From: Achromobacter aegrifaciens
GTDB lineage: Bacteria > Pseudomonadota > Gammaproteobacteria > Burkholderiales > Burkholderiaceae_B
Assembly (NCBI RefSeq): GCF_902859735.1
Contig: NZ_CADIJY010000003.1
Coordinates: 558,001-622,000, forward strand
Length of the DNA: 64,000 nt
Reading direction: 5' to 3'
The translations under genes were made by a program, and so were the position numbers. This document shows positions 46,392 through 56,122 of the stretch, in pieces (positions within the stretch are counted from its first letter, which is position 1; every line of letters starts with the position of its first letter). The notes under the pieces are model-generated. The model had not been told where the DNA came from. It searched no databases and was given only the letters and a program-made list of their open reading frames with translations.

Positions 46392-46795
46392 ATACCAAGC
46401 CCGTGCTGAGCGCCGAAGACGTCAAGAAGATTTTGGCTGCGGCCGAAGCACACGCCCTGCAGAACAAGTGGGCCGTCACGATCTCCGTGGTCGATGATGG
46501 CGGCCATCTGCTGGGCATGCTGCGCCTGGACGGCGCGGCTCCGATTTCGGCGCACATCGCGCCGGCCAAGGCCAAGACCGCGGCGCTCGGCCGCCGCGAA
46601 TCGCGCGTCTACGAGGAAATGATCAACAATGGCCGCGTTTCGTTCCTGTCGGCCCCCTTGATCGACGGCCTGCTGGAAGGCGGCGTGCCGGTCGTGGCCG
46701 ATGGCCATGTGGTCGGCGCGGTCGGCGTGTCGGGCGTGAAGTCGAGCGAAGACGTGCTGATCGCTCAAGCTGGCATCGCCGCCCTGGGCCTATGA
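46388..46795 (+). CDS. GlcG/HbpS-like heme-binding family protein
   Basis: A 135-residue member of the GlcG/HbpS family (MNTKPVLSAEDVKKILAAAEAHALQNKWAVTISVVDDGG … APAKAKTAALGRRES…). The family includes haem-binding HbpS and GlcG of the glycolate operon; the biochemical role here is not settled. It starts inside the prpE stop codon (ATGA) and its own stop overlaps the MFS start (ATGA), so the three genes are translationally coupled. A chaperone- or cofactor-like role in the prpE operon is a guess. Confidence 0.8.
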   Translation: MNTKPVLSAEDVKKILAAAEAHALQNKWAVTISVVDDGGHLLGMLRLDGAAPISAHIAPAKAKTAALGRRESRVYEEMINNGRVSFLSAPLIDGLLEGGVPVVADGHVVGAVGVSGVKSSEDVLIAQAGIAALGL

Positions 46796-48132
46796 GCCAC
46801 GGCGAGCCGTCGGATGCGCCGGCCGGCGCATCCGCGCAGAACGCTGGAGCAGGGGGCGACGGCCCCCTGAATCCCGGCGTGGCCAAACGCGAGGTCTGGG
46901 CCTGGGCCATGTACGACTTCGCCAATTCCGGCTACACCACCGTGATCCTCACGGCGGTGTTCAGCACCTATTTCGTCGGTGTGGTCGGCGGGCGCGCGCC
47001 CTGGGCCACGCTGGCCTGGACCGCGGCGCTGTCGCTGTCCTACCTCCTCATCATGCTGACCATGCCCACGCTGGGCGCCCGCGCCGATGCGCGCGCCAGC
47101 AAGCGCCGCCTGCTGTTTTCGAGCACGGTGGGTTGCGTGGCCGCTACGCTGGTGCTGACGCAGGCCGGGCCCGGGGACGTCTGGCTGGCGCTGGCCGCCA
47201 TCGTCATTTCCAACTACTGCTATTGCGTCGGCGAATCCGTGGTCGCGGCCTTCCTGCCGGAGCTGGCGCGGTCCTCCGCGCTGGGCCGCGTTTCGGGCTG
47301 GGGCTGGAGCTTCGGCTATTGCGGCGGCATGCTCACGCTGGGCTTGTCGCTGGTGGTCGTGACGCTGGCCGAGGGGCGTGGCGAGACGGCCGAGCATTTC
47401 GTGCCGTGGGTCATCGTGGTCACGTGCGCGGTGTTCGCGCTGGCGGCGCTGCCATCCTTCTTCCTGCTGCGCGAACGCGCGAAGCCGCAGGCTGGCAAGC
47501 AGGAGGCGCTGCACATGCTCAAGCGCCTGGCCTATGCCTGGCGCGAAACCGGGCAGCATTTTCCGGAGTTCCGCCGCCTGCTCATGTGCATCGCCTGCTA
47601 CCAGGCGGGCATTTCGGTGGTGATCACGCTGGCCGCGGTCTATGCCTCGGAGGTCATGGGCTTCACCACGCCGCAGATCATGCTGCTGGTGTTCACCGTA
47701 AACATCGGCGCGGCGGCCGGCGCGTTTTCGTTCGGCTACGTGCAGGACCGCATCGGCCACAAGCCGGCGCTGGCCCTGACGCTGTGCGGCTGGATCGTGA
47801 TGGTGCTGGTGGCCTACGCCGCCGTGACCGCGCCCGTGTTCTGGGTCGCGGCCACGTTGGCCGGGCTGTGCATGGGCACCACGCAGAGCGCGGGCCGCGC
47901 CATGACCGGCGCGCTGGCGCCCGCCGGCCGGCTGGCAGAGTTCTACTCGCTGTGGACCTTCGCGGTGCAACTGGCCGCGGTGATCGGTCCGCTGACCTAC
48001 GGCCTGGTGACCTGGGCCACGCACGGCAACCACCGGCTTGCGATCCTGGTGACCGGCCTGTTCTTCGTGGGCGGCCTCATCCTTTTGTCGCGCGTGGACG
48101 TGAAGCGCGGGCTGGAACGGCGCGCCGCCTGA
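46792..48132 (+). CDS. MFS transporter, UMF1/Atg22-like
   Basis: A 446-residue membrane protein with about twelve helices, beginning near residue 35 (VWAWAMYDFANSGYTTVILTAVFSTYFVG), the UMF1-family (vacuole effluxer Atg22-like) signature. The substrate is unknown. Overlap with the upstream GlcG/HbpS-like gene shows co-expression with prpE, which points to a short-chain acid, amino acid or peptide substrate (inference). Confidence 0.88.
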   Translation: MSHGEPSDAPAGASAQNAGAGGDGPLNPGVAKREVWAWAMYDFANSGYTTVILTAVFSTYFVGVVGGRAPWATLAWTAALSLSYLLIMLTMPTLGARADARASKRRLLFSSTVGCVAATLVLTQAGPGDVWLALAAIVISNYCYCVGESVVAAFLPELARSSALGRVSGWGWSFGYCGGMLTLGLSLVVVTLAEGRGETAEHFVPWVIVVTCAVFALAALPSFFLLRERAKPQAGKQEALHMLKRLAYAWRETGQHFPEFRRLLMCIACYQAGISVVITLAAVYASEVMGFTTPQIMLLVFTVNIGAAAGAFSFGYVQDRIGHKPALALTLCGWIVMVLVAYAAVTAPVFWVAATLAGLCMGTTQSAGRAMTGALAPAGRLAEFYSLWTFAVQLAAVIGPLTYGLVTWATHGNHRLAILVTGLFFVGGLILLSRVDVKRGLERRAA

Positions 48133-48254
48133 GGCGCGCCGTTCGCGCAGGCTGCTATCCTTATGGACTGTCCGGTGCCGCCGCGTCGAGAGCGCGGCGG
48201 CACGCCTTGATTACCCGGCGCCGGCCTTGCGCCGCGGGCTCCGGCCCGCATTTT
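48119..48254 (+). other. Stem-loops between the MFS gene and acs
   Basis: Three hairpins are visible. GGCGCGCC twice (48119–48126, 48133–48140) lies around the MFS stop. A perfect 11-bp stem (48175–48185 with 48193–48203) follows. The third, GCGGGC-TCCG-GCCCGC (48234–48249), is followed by ATTTT and is the best terminator candidate. The 217-bp interval has no gene. Confidence 0.5.
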
Positions 48255-48349
48255 GCGTAAGGTGCCCGTAAGAGCGCGGCGATACGGTTGCGGTTGGGTA
48301 ATGAACAAGCGGCACAAACAAACAGAATTACCGATTGGAGACAAAGATC

Positions 48350-50329
<1,980 letters not shown>

Positions 50330-50404
50330 TCCTTCCCGTCCACTTGATGGACGGGAACGGCCCGCCTGCAGCCTCCGCGGGAGGCAAGGCAGGCGCATAA
50401 TGTC

Positions 50405-50446
50405 ATACGCCCGTATCGGAACCGCCGGTACGGGCGTATTTGCTTT
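50405..50446 (+). terminator. Terminator after acs
   Basis: A perfect 11-bp stem ATACGCCCGTA / TACGGGCGTAT (50405–50415 with 50429–50439), a 13-nt loop and a T-rich tail lie about 75 bp after acs. Confidence 0.75.
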
Positions 50447-50482
50447 TTCGCGCCCAGAATTTTTTCCCACGGAGCCGTGCCA

Positions 50483-51370
50483 GTGAGCCGCAGCAGTTTC
50501 GATCGAGCAGGGCTAGCCCTGATGTTCAGCACCATCCTGGTCTGGGCGGGCAGCTGGATCGCGATGAAACTGATCGTTCCCTACATCGGTCCCTTCGACT
50601 TCGTGGCGCTGCGCTACGTTTCGGGCGGCCTGGTGCTGTTCGCGCTGGCCATCGCGATGCGGCGGCCGCTGGCGATGCCGCCCTGGAAGCTGACATTGCT
50701 GATCGGTCTGACGCAGACGGCCGGATTCCAGGGTTTTGTACAGACGGCGCTGGTGTCGGGCGGCGTGGGCAAGGTCTCGCTCATGGCGTACACGATGCCG
50801 TTCTGGGTGATCCTCTTCGCGTGGTGGCTACTGGGCGAACGTCCCACGGCGCGGCATGGGGTGGGCATTGCGCTGGCCGCCATCGGGCTGGTCTGCTTCG
50901 TCGAACCCTGGAACGGCCTGGGCGATATCCGGCCCGTGTTGCTGGGGCTGGGCAGCGGCCTGTGCTGGGGCGTGGGCACCGTGCTGTCCAAGCGCATGTT
51001 CGAGCGGCACGCGCCCGATGTGATGACATTCACCGCCTGGCAGATGCTGCTGGGCGGACTGGTCATGACGCCGGTCGCCTTTCTGGTGCCGCAGATGCCG
51101 GCCCAGTGGGGCTGGCAGCTCTGGGCCGGCATGGCCTACATCGTGCTGATCGCGACCGCCGCGGGCTGGTTGTTGTGGCTGCTGGTGGTGCGACTGGTGC
51201 CGGCGTCGATCGCAGGCCTGTCCAGCCTGGGCGTGCCAGTCGTGGCCATGCTGTTCGCCTGGGCGCTGCTGTCCGAGCAGCCTACCGCGGCTGAGCTGGG
51301 CGGCATGGCGCTGATACTGGCCGGCATCTGGGTAGTGAGCCGCGCGGCGCCGGCGGCGCGCGCCGAATAA
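50483..51370 (+). CDS. EamA/DMT-family transporter
   Basis: A 295-residue membrane protein with ten helices in two EamA repeats (DMT superfamily, RhaT/YdcZ-like). It begins at GTG 50483, with GGAG 8 bp upstream; GTG 50477 is too close to that site. Members export or import small metabolites, often amino acids. The following threonine aldolase gene is 38 bp away, so it may handle glycine, threonine or a related amino acid (inference). Confidence 0.88.
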   Translation: MSRSSFDRAGLALMFSTILVWAGSWIAMKLIVPYIGPFDFVALRYVSGGLVLFALAIAMRRPLAMPPWKLTLLIGLTQTAGFQGFVQTALVSGGVGKVSLMAYTMPFWVILFAWWLLGERPTARHGVGIALAAIGLVCFVEPWNGLGDIRPVLLGLGSGLCWGVGTVLSKRMFERHAPDVMTFTAWQMLLGGLVMTPVAFLVPQMPAQWGWQLWAGMAYIVLIATAAGWLLWLLVVRLVPASIAGLSSLGVPVVAMLFAWALLSEQPTAAELGGMALILAGIWVVSRAAPAARAE

Positions 51371-51408
51371 GCGCTTTCCATATTCCTTTTCCTATCCTGG
51401 GATTTTCC

Positions 51409-52419
51409 ATGATCGATCTGCGTAGCGACACAGTCACCCGGCCATCCGCAGCCATGTTGCAGGCCATGGTCTGCGCGCCCCTGGGCGATGACGTGATGGG
51501 CGATGACCCGACCGTGATCCGCCTGCAGGAGGCGGTTGCCGAGCGCACGGGCAAGGCGGCCGGGCTGTTTTTCCCCTCTGGCACGCAAAGCAATCTGGGG
51601 GCTCTGATGGCCCATTGCGAGCGCGGCGACGAGTACCTGGTGGGCCAGCTTGCGCACACCTATAAGTACGAAGGGGGCGGGGCGGCCGTGCTGGGCAGCA
51701 TCCAGCCGCAGCCCATAGAACATGCGGCGGACGGCTCCTTGCCGCTGGACAAGTTGACCGCGGCGCTCAAGCCCGAGGGCGACGCGCATTTCGCCCGCAC
51801 CCGCTTGCTGGCGCTGGAGAATACTTTCCACGGAAAGCGGATTCCGGCCAGCTACGTGCAGGCCGCGACCGACTGGGCGCGCCAGCATGGCCTGGCGACG
51901 CATCTGGACGGCGCCCGCGTGTTCAACGCGGCCGTCGCCAGCGGCAAGCCGGTGGCGGACCTGTGCGCGCCTTTCGACACGGTGTCCATCTGTTTTTCCA
52001 AGGGCCTGGGCGCGCCCGTGGGATCGGTGCTGGTCGGCAGCGTCGAACTCATCGCCCGCGCCCGCCGCTGGCGCAAGATGCTGGGCGGCGGTTTGCGCCA
52101 GGCTGGCGTGCTGGCCGCGGCCTGCCTGTATGCGCTGGAGCACAACGTGGAGCGCCTGGCCGAAGACCACGAGAACGCCCGGCTGCTGGCAGAAGGGCTG
52201 CGCGCCATTCCGGGCGTAAAGGTATTGAGCCAGGACACCAACATGGTGTTCGCGGAATTCGAGCCCGCGCGCTGCGATGAACTCACCGCCAAGCTGGCGG
52301 CTGACGGTATCCAGATGCGGGCTGTGTATGGCGGCCCGACCCGCCTGGTCACGCACCTGGACGTGTCCGCCGTGGACGTGCGGCAGGTGGTCCAGGCGGT
52401 GGCCCGGCACCTGGCATAA
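51409..52419 (+). CDS. ltaE: Low-specificity L-threonine aldolase
   Basis: A 336-residue fold-type I PLP enzyme that cleaves threonine and allo-threonine to glycine and acetaldehyde. MIDLRSDTVTRPSAAMLQAM is typical, HLDGARVFNA carries the cofactor aspartate, and the lysine in ICFSKGLGAPVGS forms the Schiff base. Acetaldehyde can be converted toward acetate for Acs, two genes upstream. The gene is convergent with the aminotransferase gene. Confidence 0.94.
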   Translation: MIDLRSDTVTRPSAAMLQAMVCAPLGDDVMGDDPTVIRLQEAVAERTGKAAGLFFPSGTQSNLGALMAHCERGDEYLVGQLAHTYKYEGGGAAVLGSIQPQPIEHAADGSLPLDKLTAALKPEGDAHFARTRLLALENTFHGKRIPASYVQAATDWARQHGLATHLDGARVFNAAVASGKPVADLCAPFDTVSICFSKGLGAPVGSVLVGSVELIARARRWRKMLGGGLRQAGVLAAACLYALEHNVERLAEDHENARLLAEGLRAIPGVKVLSQDTNMVFAEFEPARCDELTAKLAADGIQMRAVYGGPTRLVTHLDVSAVDVRQVVQAVARHLA

Positions 52420-52432
52420 GCGGGGCGGGCGC

Positions 52433-53767
52433 TCAGGCGTCCGCGCGCAGCACGTCCGACAAGACCGAGAACAATTCGTCGATCTGCGCGCGCTCGATGA
52501 TGAGCGGGGGCGACAACAGCATGGTGTCGCCCGCCGAACGGATCAGGCAGCCGCGTTCCAGGCAGGCCTGGTGCACGGCGTACGCCCGCTGGCCGGGCTT
52601 GCCTTCCAGCGGTTCGAGTTCGATGGCGGCCAGGAGGCCGATGTTGCGGATGTCCACTACGTGCGGCAGTCCCTTCAGGCTGTGCGCCGCGTCTTCCCAA
52701 TAGCGCCAGAGTTCGCGGCTGCGCTGGAACAGGCCTTCGCGGCGGCAGATGTCCAGGGTCGCGAGGCCGGCGGCGCAGGCCACGGGATGGCCGGAATAGG
52801 TGTAGCCATGCGACAGCTCGATGGCGCTGTCCGGCCCCTGCATGAACGCATCGTAGACATGCTGCTGCACCAGCGTGGCGCCCATGGGGATGGCGCCGTT
52901 GGTCAGCCCCTTGGCGCTGGTGATGATGTCGGGCGTGACGCCGAAGTGCGATGAGGCGAACGCGCCATCGATGCGGCCGAAGGCGCAGATCACTTCGTCG
53001 AAGATCAGCAGGATGCCGTGCGCGTCGCAGATCTGCCGCAGCTTCTGCAGATAGCCCTTGGGCGGCACCAGCACGCCGGTCGAGCCCGCCACGGGTTCCA
53101 CGATGACGGCTGCGATGGTGGAGGCGTCATGCAGCGCGACGATGCGCTCCAGCGTATCGGCCAGGTGGGCGCCCCAGTCCGGCTGGCCGCGCGTGTAGGC
53201 CATCTGGCTGCGGTCATAGGTGTGCGGCAGGTGGTCCACGTAGGGCAGCAGATTGCCGAAAGGCTTGCGGTGGCCGGCGATGCCCGACACCGACAGGCCG
53301 CCGAACCCCACCCCGTGGTACGAGCGCTCGCGCCCGATCAGGCGCACGCGCTGGCCCTGTCCGCGCGCGCGGTGATAGCCCAGCGCGATCTTCAGCGCGG
53401 TGTCCACCGCTTCGGATCCGGAGTTCGAGAAAAACACGTTGGAGAATCCGGCGGGCGCTTCCTGGCGCAAGGACTCGGCCAGCTCGAAGGCCAGGGGATG
53501 GCTCATCTGGAACGACGGCGCGTAGTCCAGTTCATGGGCGGTGCGGGCGATGGCCTCGACGATTTCCGGGCGGCGGTGTCCGGCGTTCACGCACCACAGG
53601 CCCGCAATGCCGTCCAGCACGCGGCGTCCGTCCGGCCGGATGTAGTGCATGCCCTCGGCGGCGCTGAACAGCACGGGCGCGCGCTTGTAGCGGCGGTTCG
53701 CGGTGAAGGGCATCCAATAGGCTTCGGCGTTGATGGCGGGAGTGGGATGAGGCGCTGACGATGGCAT
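52433..53767 (-). CDS. Class III omega-amino acid–pyruvate aminotransferase
   Basis: A 444-residue fold-type I PLP enzyme. AYWMPFTANRRYKRAPVLF and VLDGIAGLWCVNAGHRRPEI are typical of beta-alanine (omega-amino acid)–pyruvate transaminases. FDEVICAFGR carries the cofactor Asp, and the catalytic lysine is in ITSAKGLTNGAIPMGA. It transfers an amino group from an omega-amine to pyruvate, giving alanine and a semialdehyde. It has an operator-like repeat upstream shared with the C45 locus and GntR next door, so it is probably the amine-disposal enzyme of that locus. MmsA could oxidise malonate semialdehyde from beta-alanine (inference). Confidence 0.9.
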   Translation of the reverse strand: MPSSAPHPTPAINAEAYWMPFTANRRYKRAPVLFSAAEGMHYIRPDGRRVLDGIAGLWCVNAGHRRPEIVEAIARTAHELDYAPSFQMSHPLAFELAESLRQEAPAGFSNVFFSNSGSEAVDTALKIALGYHRARGQGQRVRLIGRERSYHGVGFGGLSVSGIAGHRKPFGNLLPYVDHLPHTYDRSQMAYTRGQPDWGAHLADTLERIVALHDASTIAAVIVEPVAGSTGVLVPPKGYLQKLRQICDAHGILLIFDEVICAFGRIDGAFASSHFGVTPDIITSAKGLTNGAIPMGATLVQQHVYDAFMQGPDSAIELSHGYTYSGHPVACAAGLATLDICRREGLFQRSRELWRYWEDAAHSLKGLPHVVDIRNIGLLAAIELEPLEGKPGQRAYAVHQACLERGCLIRSAGDTMLLSPPLIIERAQIDELFSVLSDVLRADA

Positions 53768-53805
53768 GGGTGTTCCGGCGTGAAGAGATATTCGGGCTTT
53801 CTATT

Positions 53806-53836
53806 TTGTATTAATCAATTGATAAATACAATACAA
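53806..53836. promoter_or_regulatory. Palindromic operator in the aminotransferase/GntR promoter region
   Basis: TTGTATT (53806–53812) pairs with AATACAA (53825–53831) around an inner palindrome ATCAATTGAT, and a second AATACAA follows at 53830–53836. The repeated TTGTATT half-site lies 40 bp before the aminotransferase start. The same half-site occurs before the C45 gene (54896–54902). It is the likely binding site of the adjacent GntR protein. Confidence 0.5.
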
Positions 53837-53926
53837 GAAGACCCGAAGGTACGCCGCAACGCGGACGCCATGCGTGCCGAGGGCCCGCGACGGCGGACTG
53901 GCGGATGAATGAAAGCGGAGAGGGTG

Positions 53927-54808
53927 TCAGGACACTTGCAGCGAGGTCTTCAAGTGGCGCCGCATGAGCTGCGAAGCCCACTCCTGGTCGCCGGCCTCGA
54001 GCGCGTCGATGATCTGCAGGTGTTCGCTGCTGGAGTTGATGAAGCGCGCGTCGCGGTAGAACGCGGCATGCTCTTCCAGCCGGCGCAATTGGTTCTGCTG
54101 CTGCACCGCCTGCAGGATGTAGCGGTTGCCCGAGAAGCGGGCCAGCATTTCGTGGAACGAGGCGTTGAGATTGAAGAACTCGGTGGCCGAGATGTCGGCG
54201 TCGCTGCGCGCGGCCAGCGCTTCATGCGCGGCGCGCATGCGGGCCAGCGCCTCGCGGTCCAGGCGGAACGTGGGTTCCAGCAGGCCGGCGCATTCGATCG
54301 TCATGCGGAAGCGGTAGCTCTCGTTGAGCGCGTCGCGGTTTTCCAGCGACGGCGCGAATTGCCAGCCATGGCCCTTGCGCTTCTCGATCAGGCCGTCCGC
54401 GGAGAGCTGCAACAGGGTCTTGGTCAGCACGCTGCGCGGCGCTGGATAGCGCTGTTGCAGGTCGCGCTCGGTAAAGGTTTCCGGCAGCTCGCGCGAGGCG
54501 CGGTCATCGATCAGGCGCCGGTATAGCTCGTCCTGGGTGGGGCCGGCGCCCTCGATGGCGGGGGGCGCGGCCGCCGCGTGCGCCGCTACCGTGTAGCCGC
54601 TGTTGGGGCGGTGCGTGATGAGGCCCTGCGCGGCCAGCAGCTTCAGCGCGCCGCGCACGGGCGTGCGCGACACCTCGTAGCTCGCGGCCAACGTTTCCTC
54701 GGACAGGTGGTCGCCGGGCGCATGGCGCCGGGCCACGATGTCTTCCGCGATAAGGCGCGCCAGGTCGACTTGCAGCGGAGTGGGGCGGGCGGGAGCGGCG
54801 TTGGACAT
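53927..54808 (-). CDS. GntR/FCD regulator with two winged-helix domains
   Basis: A 293-residue GntR-family regulator. The first winged helix covers residues 11–75 (LARLIAEDIVARRHAPGDHLSEETLAASYEVSRTPVRGALKLL), and a second winged-helix-like unit covers about 92–152 (DELYRRLIDDRASRELPETFTERDLQQRYPAPRSVLTKTLLQLSADGLIEKRKGHGWQF). The FCD ligand domain fills 160–290, with metal-type residues Asn214, His219, His263 and His285. Two DNA-binding heads are unusual. It lies between the aminotransferase and C45 genes and divergent from C45. The start ATG is the complement of 54806–54808; the longer frame to 54979 crosses the promoter region. Confidence 0.9.
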   Translation of the reverse strand: MSNAAPARPTPLQVDLARLIAEDIVARRHAPGDHLSEETLAASYEVSRTPVRGALKLLAAQGLITHRPNSGYTVAAHAAAAPPAIEGAGPTQDELYRRLIDDRASRELPETFTERDLQQRYPAPRSVLTKTLLQLSADGLIEKRKGHGWQFAPSLENRDALNESYRFRMTIECAGLLEPTFRLDREALARMRAAHEALAARSDADISATEFFNLNASFHEMLARFSGNRYILQAVQQQNQLRRLEEHAAFYRDARFINSSSEHLQIIDALEAGDQEWASQLMRRHLKTSLQVS

Positions 54809-54895
54809 GAAGGATGGGCGCGAAGGGCGACGGAGTCGGAATGGTACCGGAGAGCTACGCGCGCAACGTTCGCGATAGTGGCCCCGGGGAAACCC

Positions 54896-54926
54896 TTGTA
54901 TTGAACTTTTTCTTATATTAGTACAA
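54896..54926 (+). promoter_or_regulatory. Second TTGTATT operator, in the C45-gene promoter
   Basis: TTGTATT (54896–54902) with an inverted TACAA (54922–54926) lies 40–70 bp before the C45 start in an AT-rich stretch. It repeats the half-site found in front of the aminotransferase gene, which supports a common GntR target. Confidence 0.4.
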
Positions 54927-54965
54927 AATTTGCCCGTCTTGAACCTTGCTCCGGAGCCTTGAGCC

Positions 54966-56072
54966 GTGACTTTGCCCACCCCCTTCCCCCTGGTCGATGT
55001 ACAGGGCAGCCCATACGAGCGGGGCCGCCAGCATGGCGCCGCCGTCCCCGAGCGCGTGGCGCGCAGCGTGGCCCTCTACCGCGGGCAGCTGGAGCGGCGC
55101 GGCGTCGCCGCGGACCGCTTGAAGGAACTGGCCGCCGCCATGGTGCCGGTGGTGGGCGACTATGACGCGGCCTACCTGGAAGAGCTGCGCGGCATCGCCG
55201 ACGGATCGGGCCAGGCGCTGGAGGATGTGGTGGTCATCAACTGCCGCACCGAAATGATGTTCGGCCATGCCGAGCTGGGCCGCGCCCGCAAGGGGCTGGA
55301 CGATGGCTGCACCGGCCTGGTCGTGCTGCCCGAGGCCGCCGCCGGCGGCAAGCTCATGCATGCCCATAACTGGGACTGGCGCGAGGAATGCGTGGACACC
55401 GGCATCGTGCTGCGCATGCGCCGCGAAGACGGCCCCGACCTGCTGGTGTTCACGGAAGCCGGCAGCCTCGCGCGCCACGGTTTCAACAGCGCGGGCGTTT
55501 CCCTGTCCGGCAATTTCCTGTCTTGCGAACACGACTATCAGCGCCCCGCCGAGGTGCCGCTGGTGCTGGTGCGGCGCAAGATGCTGGAAGCCAGCAACAT
55601 CTGCAACGCCATGAAGGTGCTGTGGGCCTCGCGCCGCTTTTGCTCCAACAACCTGATGCTGGCGCAGGCGCAGGGCGAGGCGGTCGACCTGGAATGCTCG
55701 CCCGACGAAATCTTCTGGATCACCCCCGAGGACGGCCTGCTGGTACATGCCAACCACTGGATTAGCCCGCCCGCGCGCGCCAAGCTGTTCGACAAAGGGC
55801 TGGCGGCCAATCCGGATTCGATCTACCGCCAGCGCCGTGTGCAGGACATGCTGGCGCGCGCCACGGGCGGCATCGACTGGGACACGGTCAAGCGCATCCT
55901 GGCCGACGACTTCGCCGCGCCCGACGGCGTGCTGCGTTCGCCCAAGCCGGCCAGTTTCGACAGCATCTCGGCTACGGTGGCCACCACCTTGATGGAGCCG
56001 GCCAGCGGCGTGATGTGGATCGCGCGCAAGCCCTACGAAGGACGCAACTTCGCGGAGTACCGGCTCTTCTGA
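54966..56072 (+). CDS. C45-family autoproteolytic acyltransferase/amidohydrolase
   Basis: A 368-residue Ntn hydrolase of the peptidase C45 (isopenicillin-N acyltransferase-like) family. The nucleophile is Cys115 after the autoprocessing site in LDDGCTGLVV, and HNWDWREEC, HGFNSAGVSLSGN and CEHDYQRP follow the family pattern. Such enzymes cleave or transfer acyl groups on amides (penicillins, N-acyl amino acids). The start is GTG 54966. It leads an operon with a full peptide-type ABC importer, so it probably hydrolyses an imported amide and releases an amine for the aminotransferase (inference). No signal peptide is seen, so it works in the cytoplasm. Confidence 0.87.
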   Translation: MTLPTPFPLVDVQGSPYERGRQHGAAVPERVARSVALYRGQLERRGVAADRLKELAAAMVPVVGDYDAAYLEELRGIADGSGQALEDVVVINCRTEMMFGHAELGRARKGLDDGCTGLVVLPEAAAGGKLMHAHNWDWREECVDTGIVLRMRREDGPDLLVFTEAGSLARHGFNSAGVSLSGNFLSCEHDYQRPAEVPLVLVRRKMLEASNICNAMKVLWASRRFCSNNLMLAQAQGEAVDLECSPDEIFWITPEDGLLVHANHWISPPARAKLFDKGLAANPDSIYRQRRVQDMLARATGGIDWDTVKRILADDFAAPDGVLRSPKPASFDSISATVATTLMEPASGVMWIARKPYEGRNFAEYRLF

Positions 56073-56122
56073 GCCGGCCCCCAGACCCGTATGCGGCGAG
56101 CGCCGCGCCTGGAGTGATCCCT

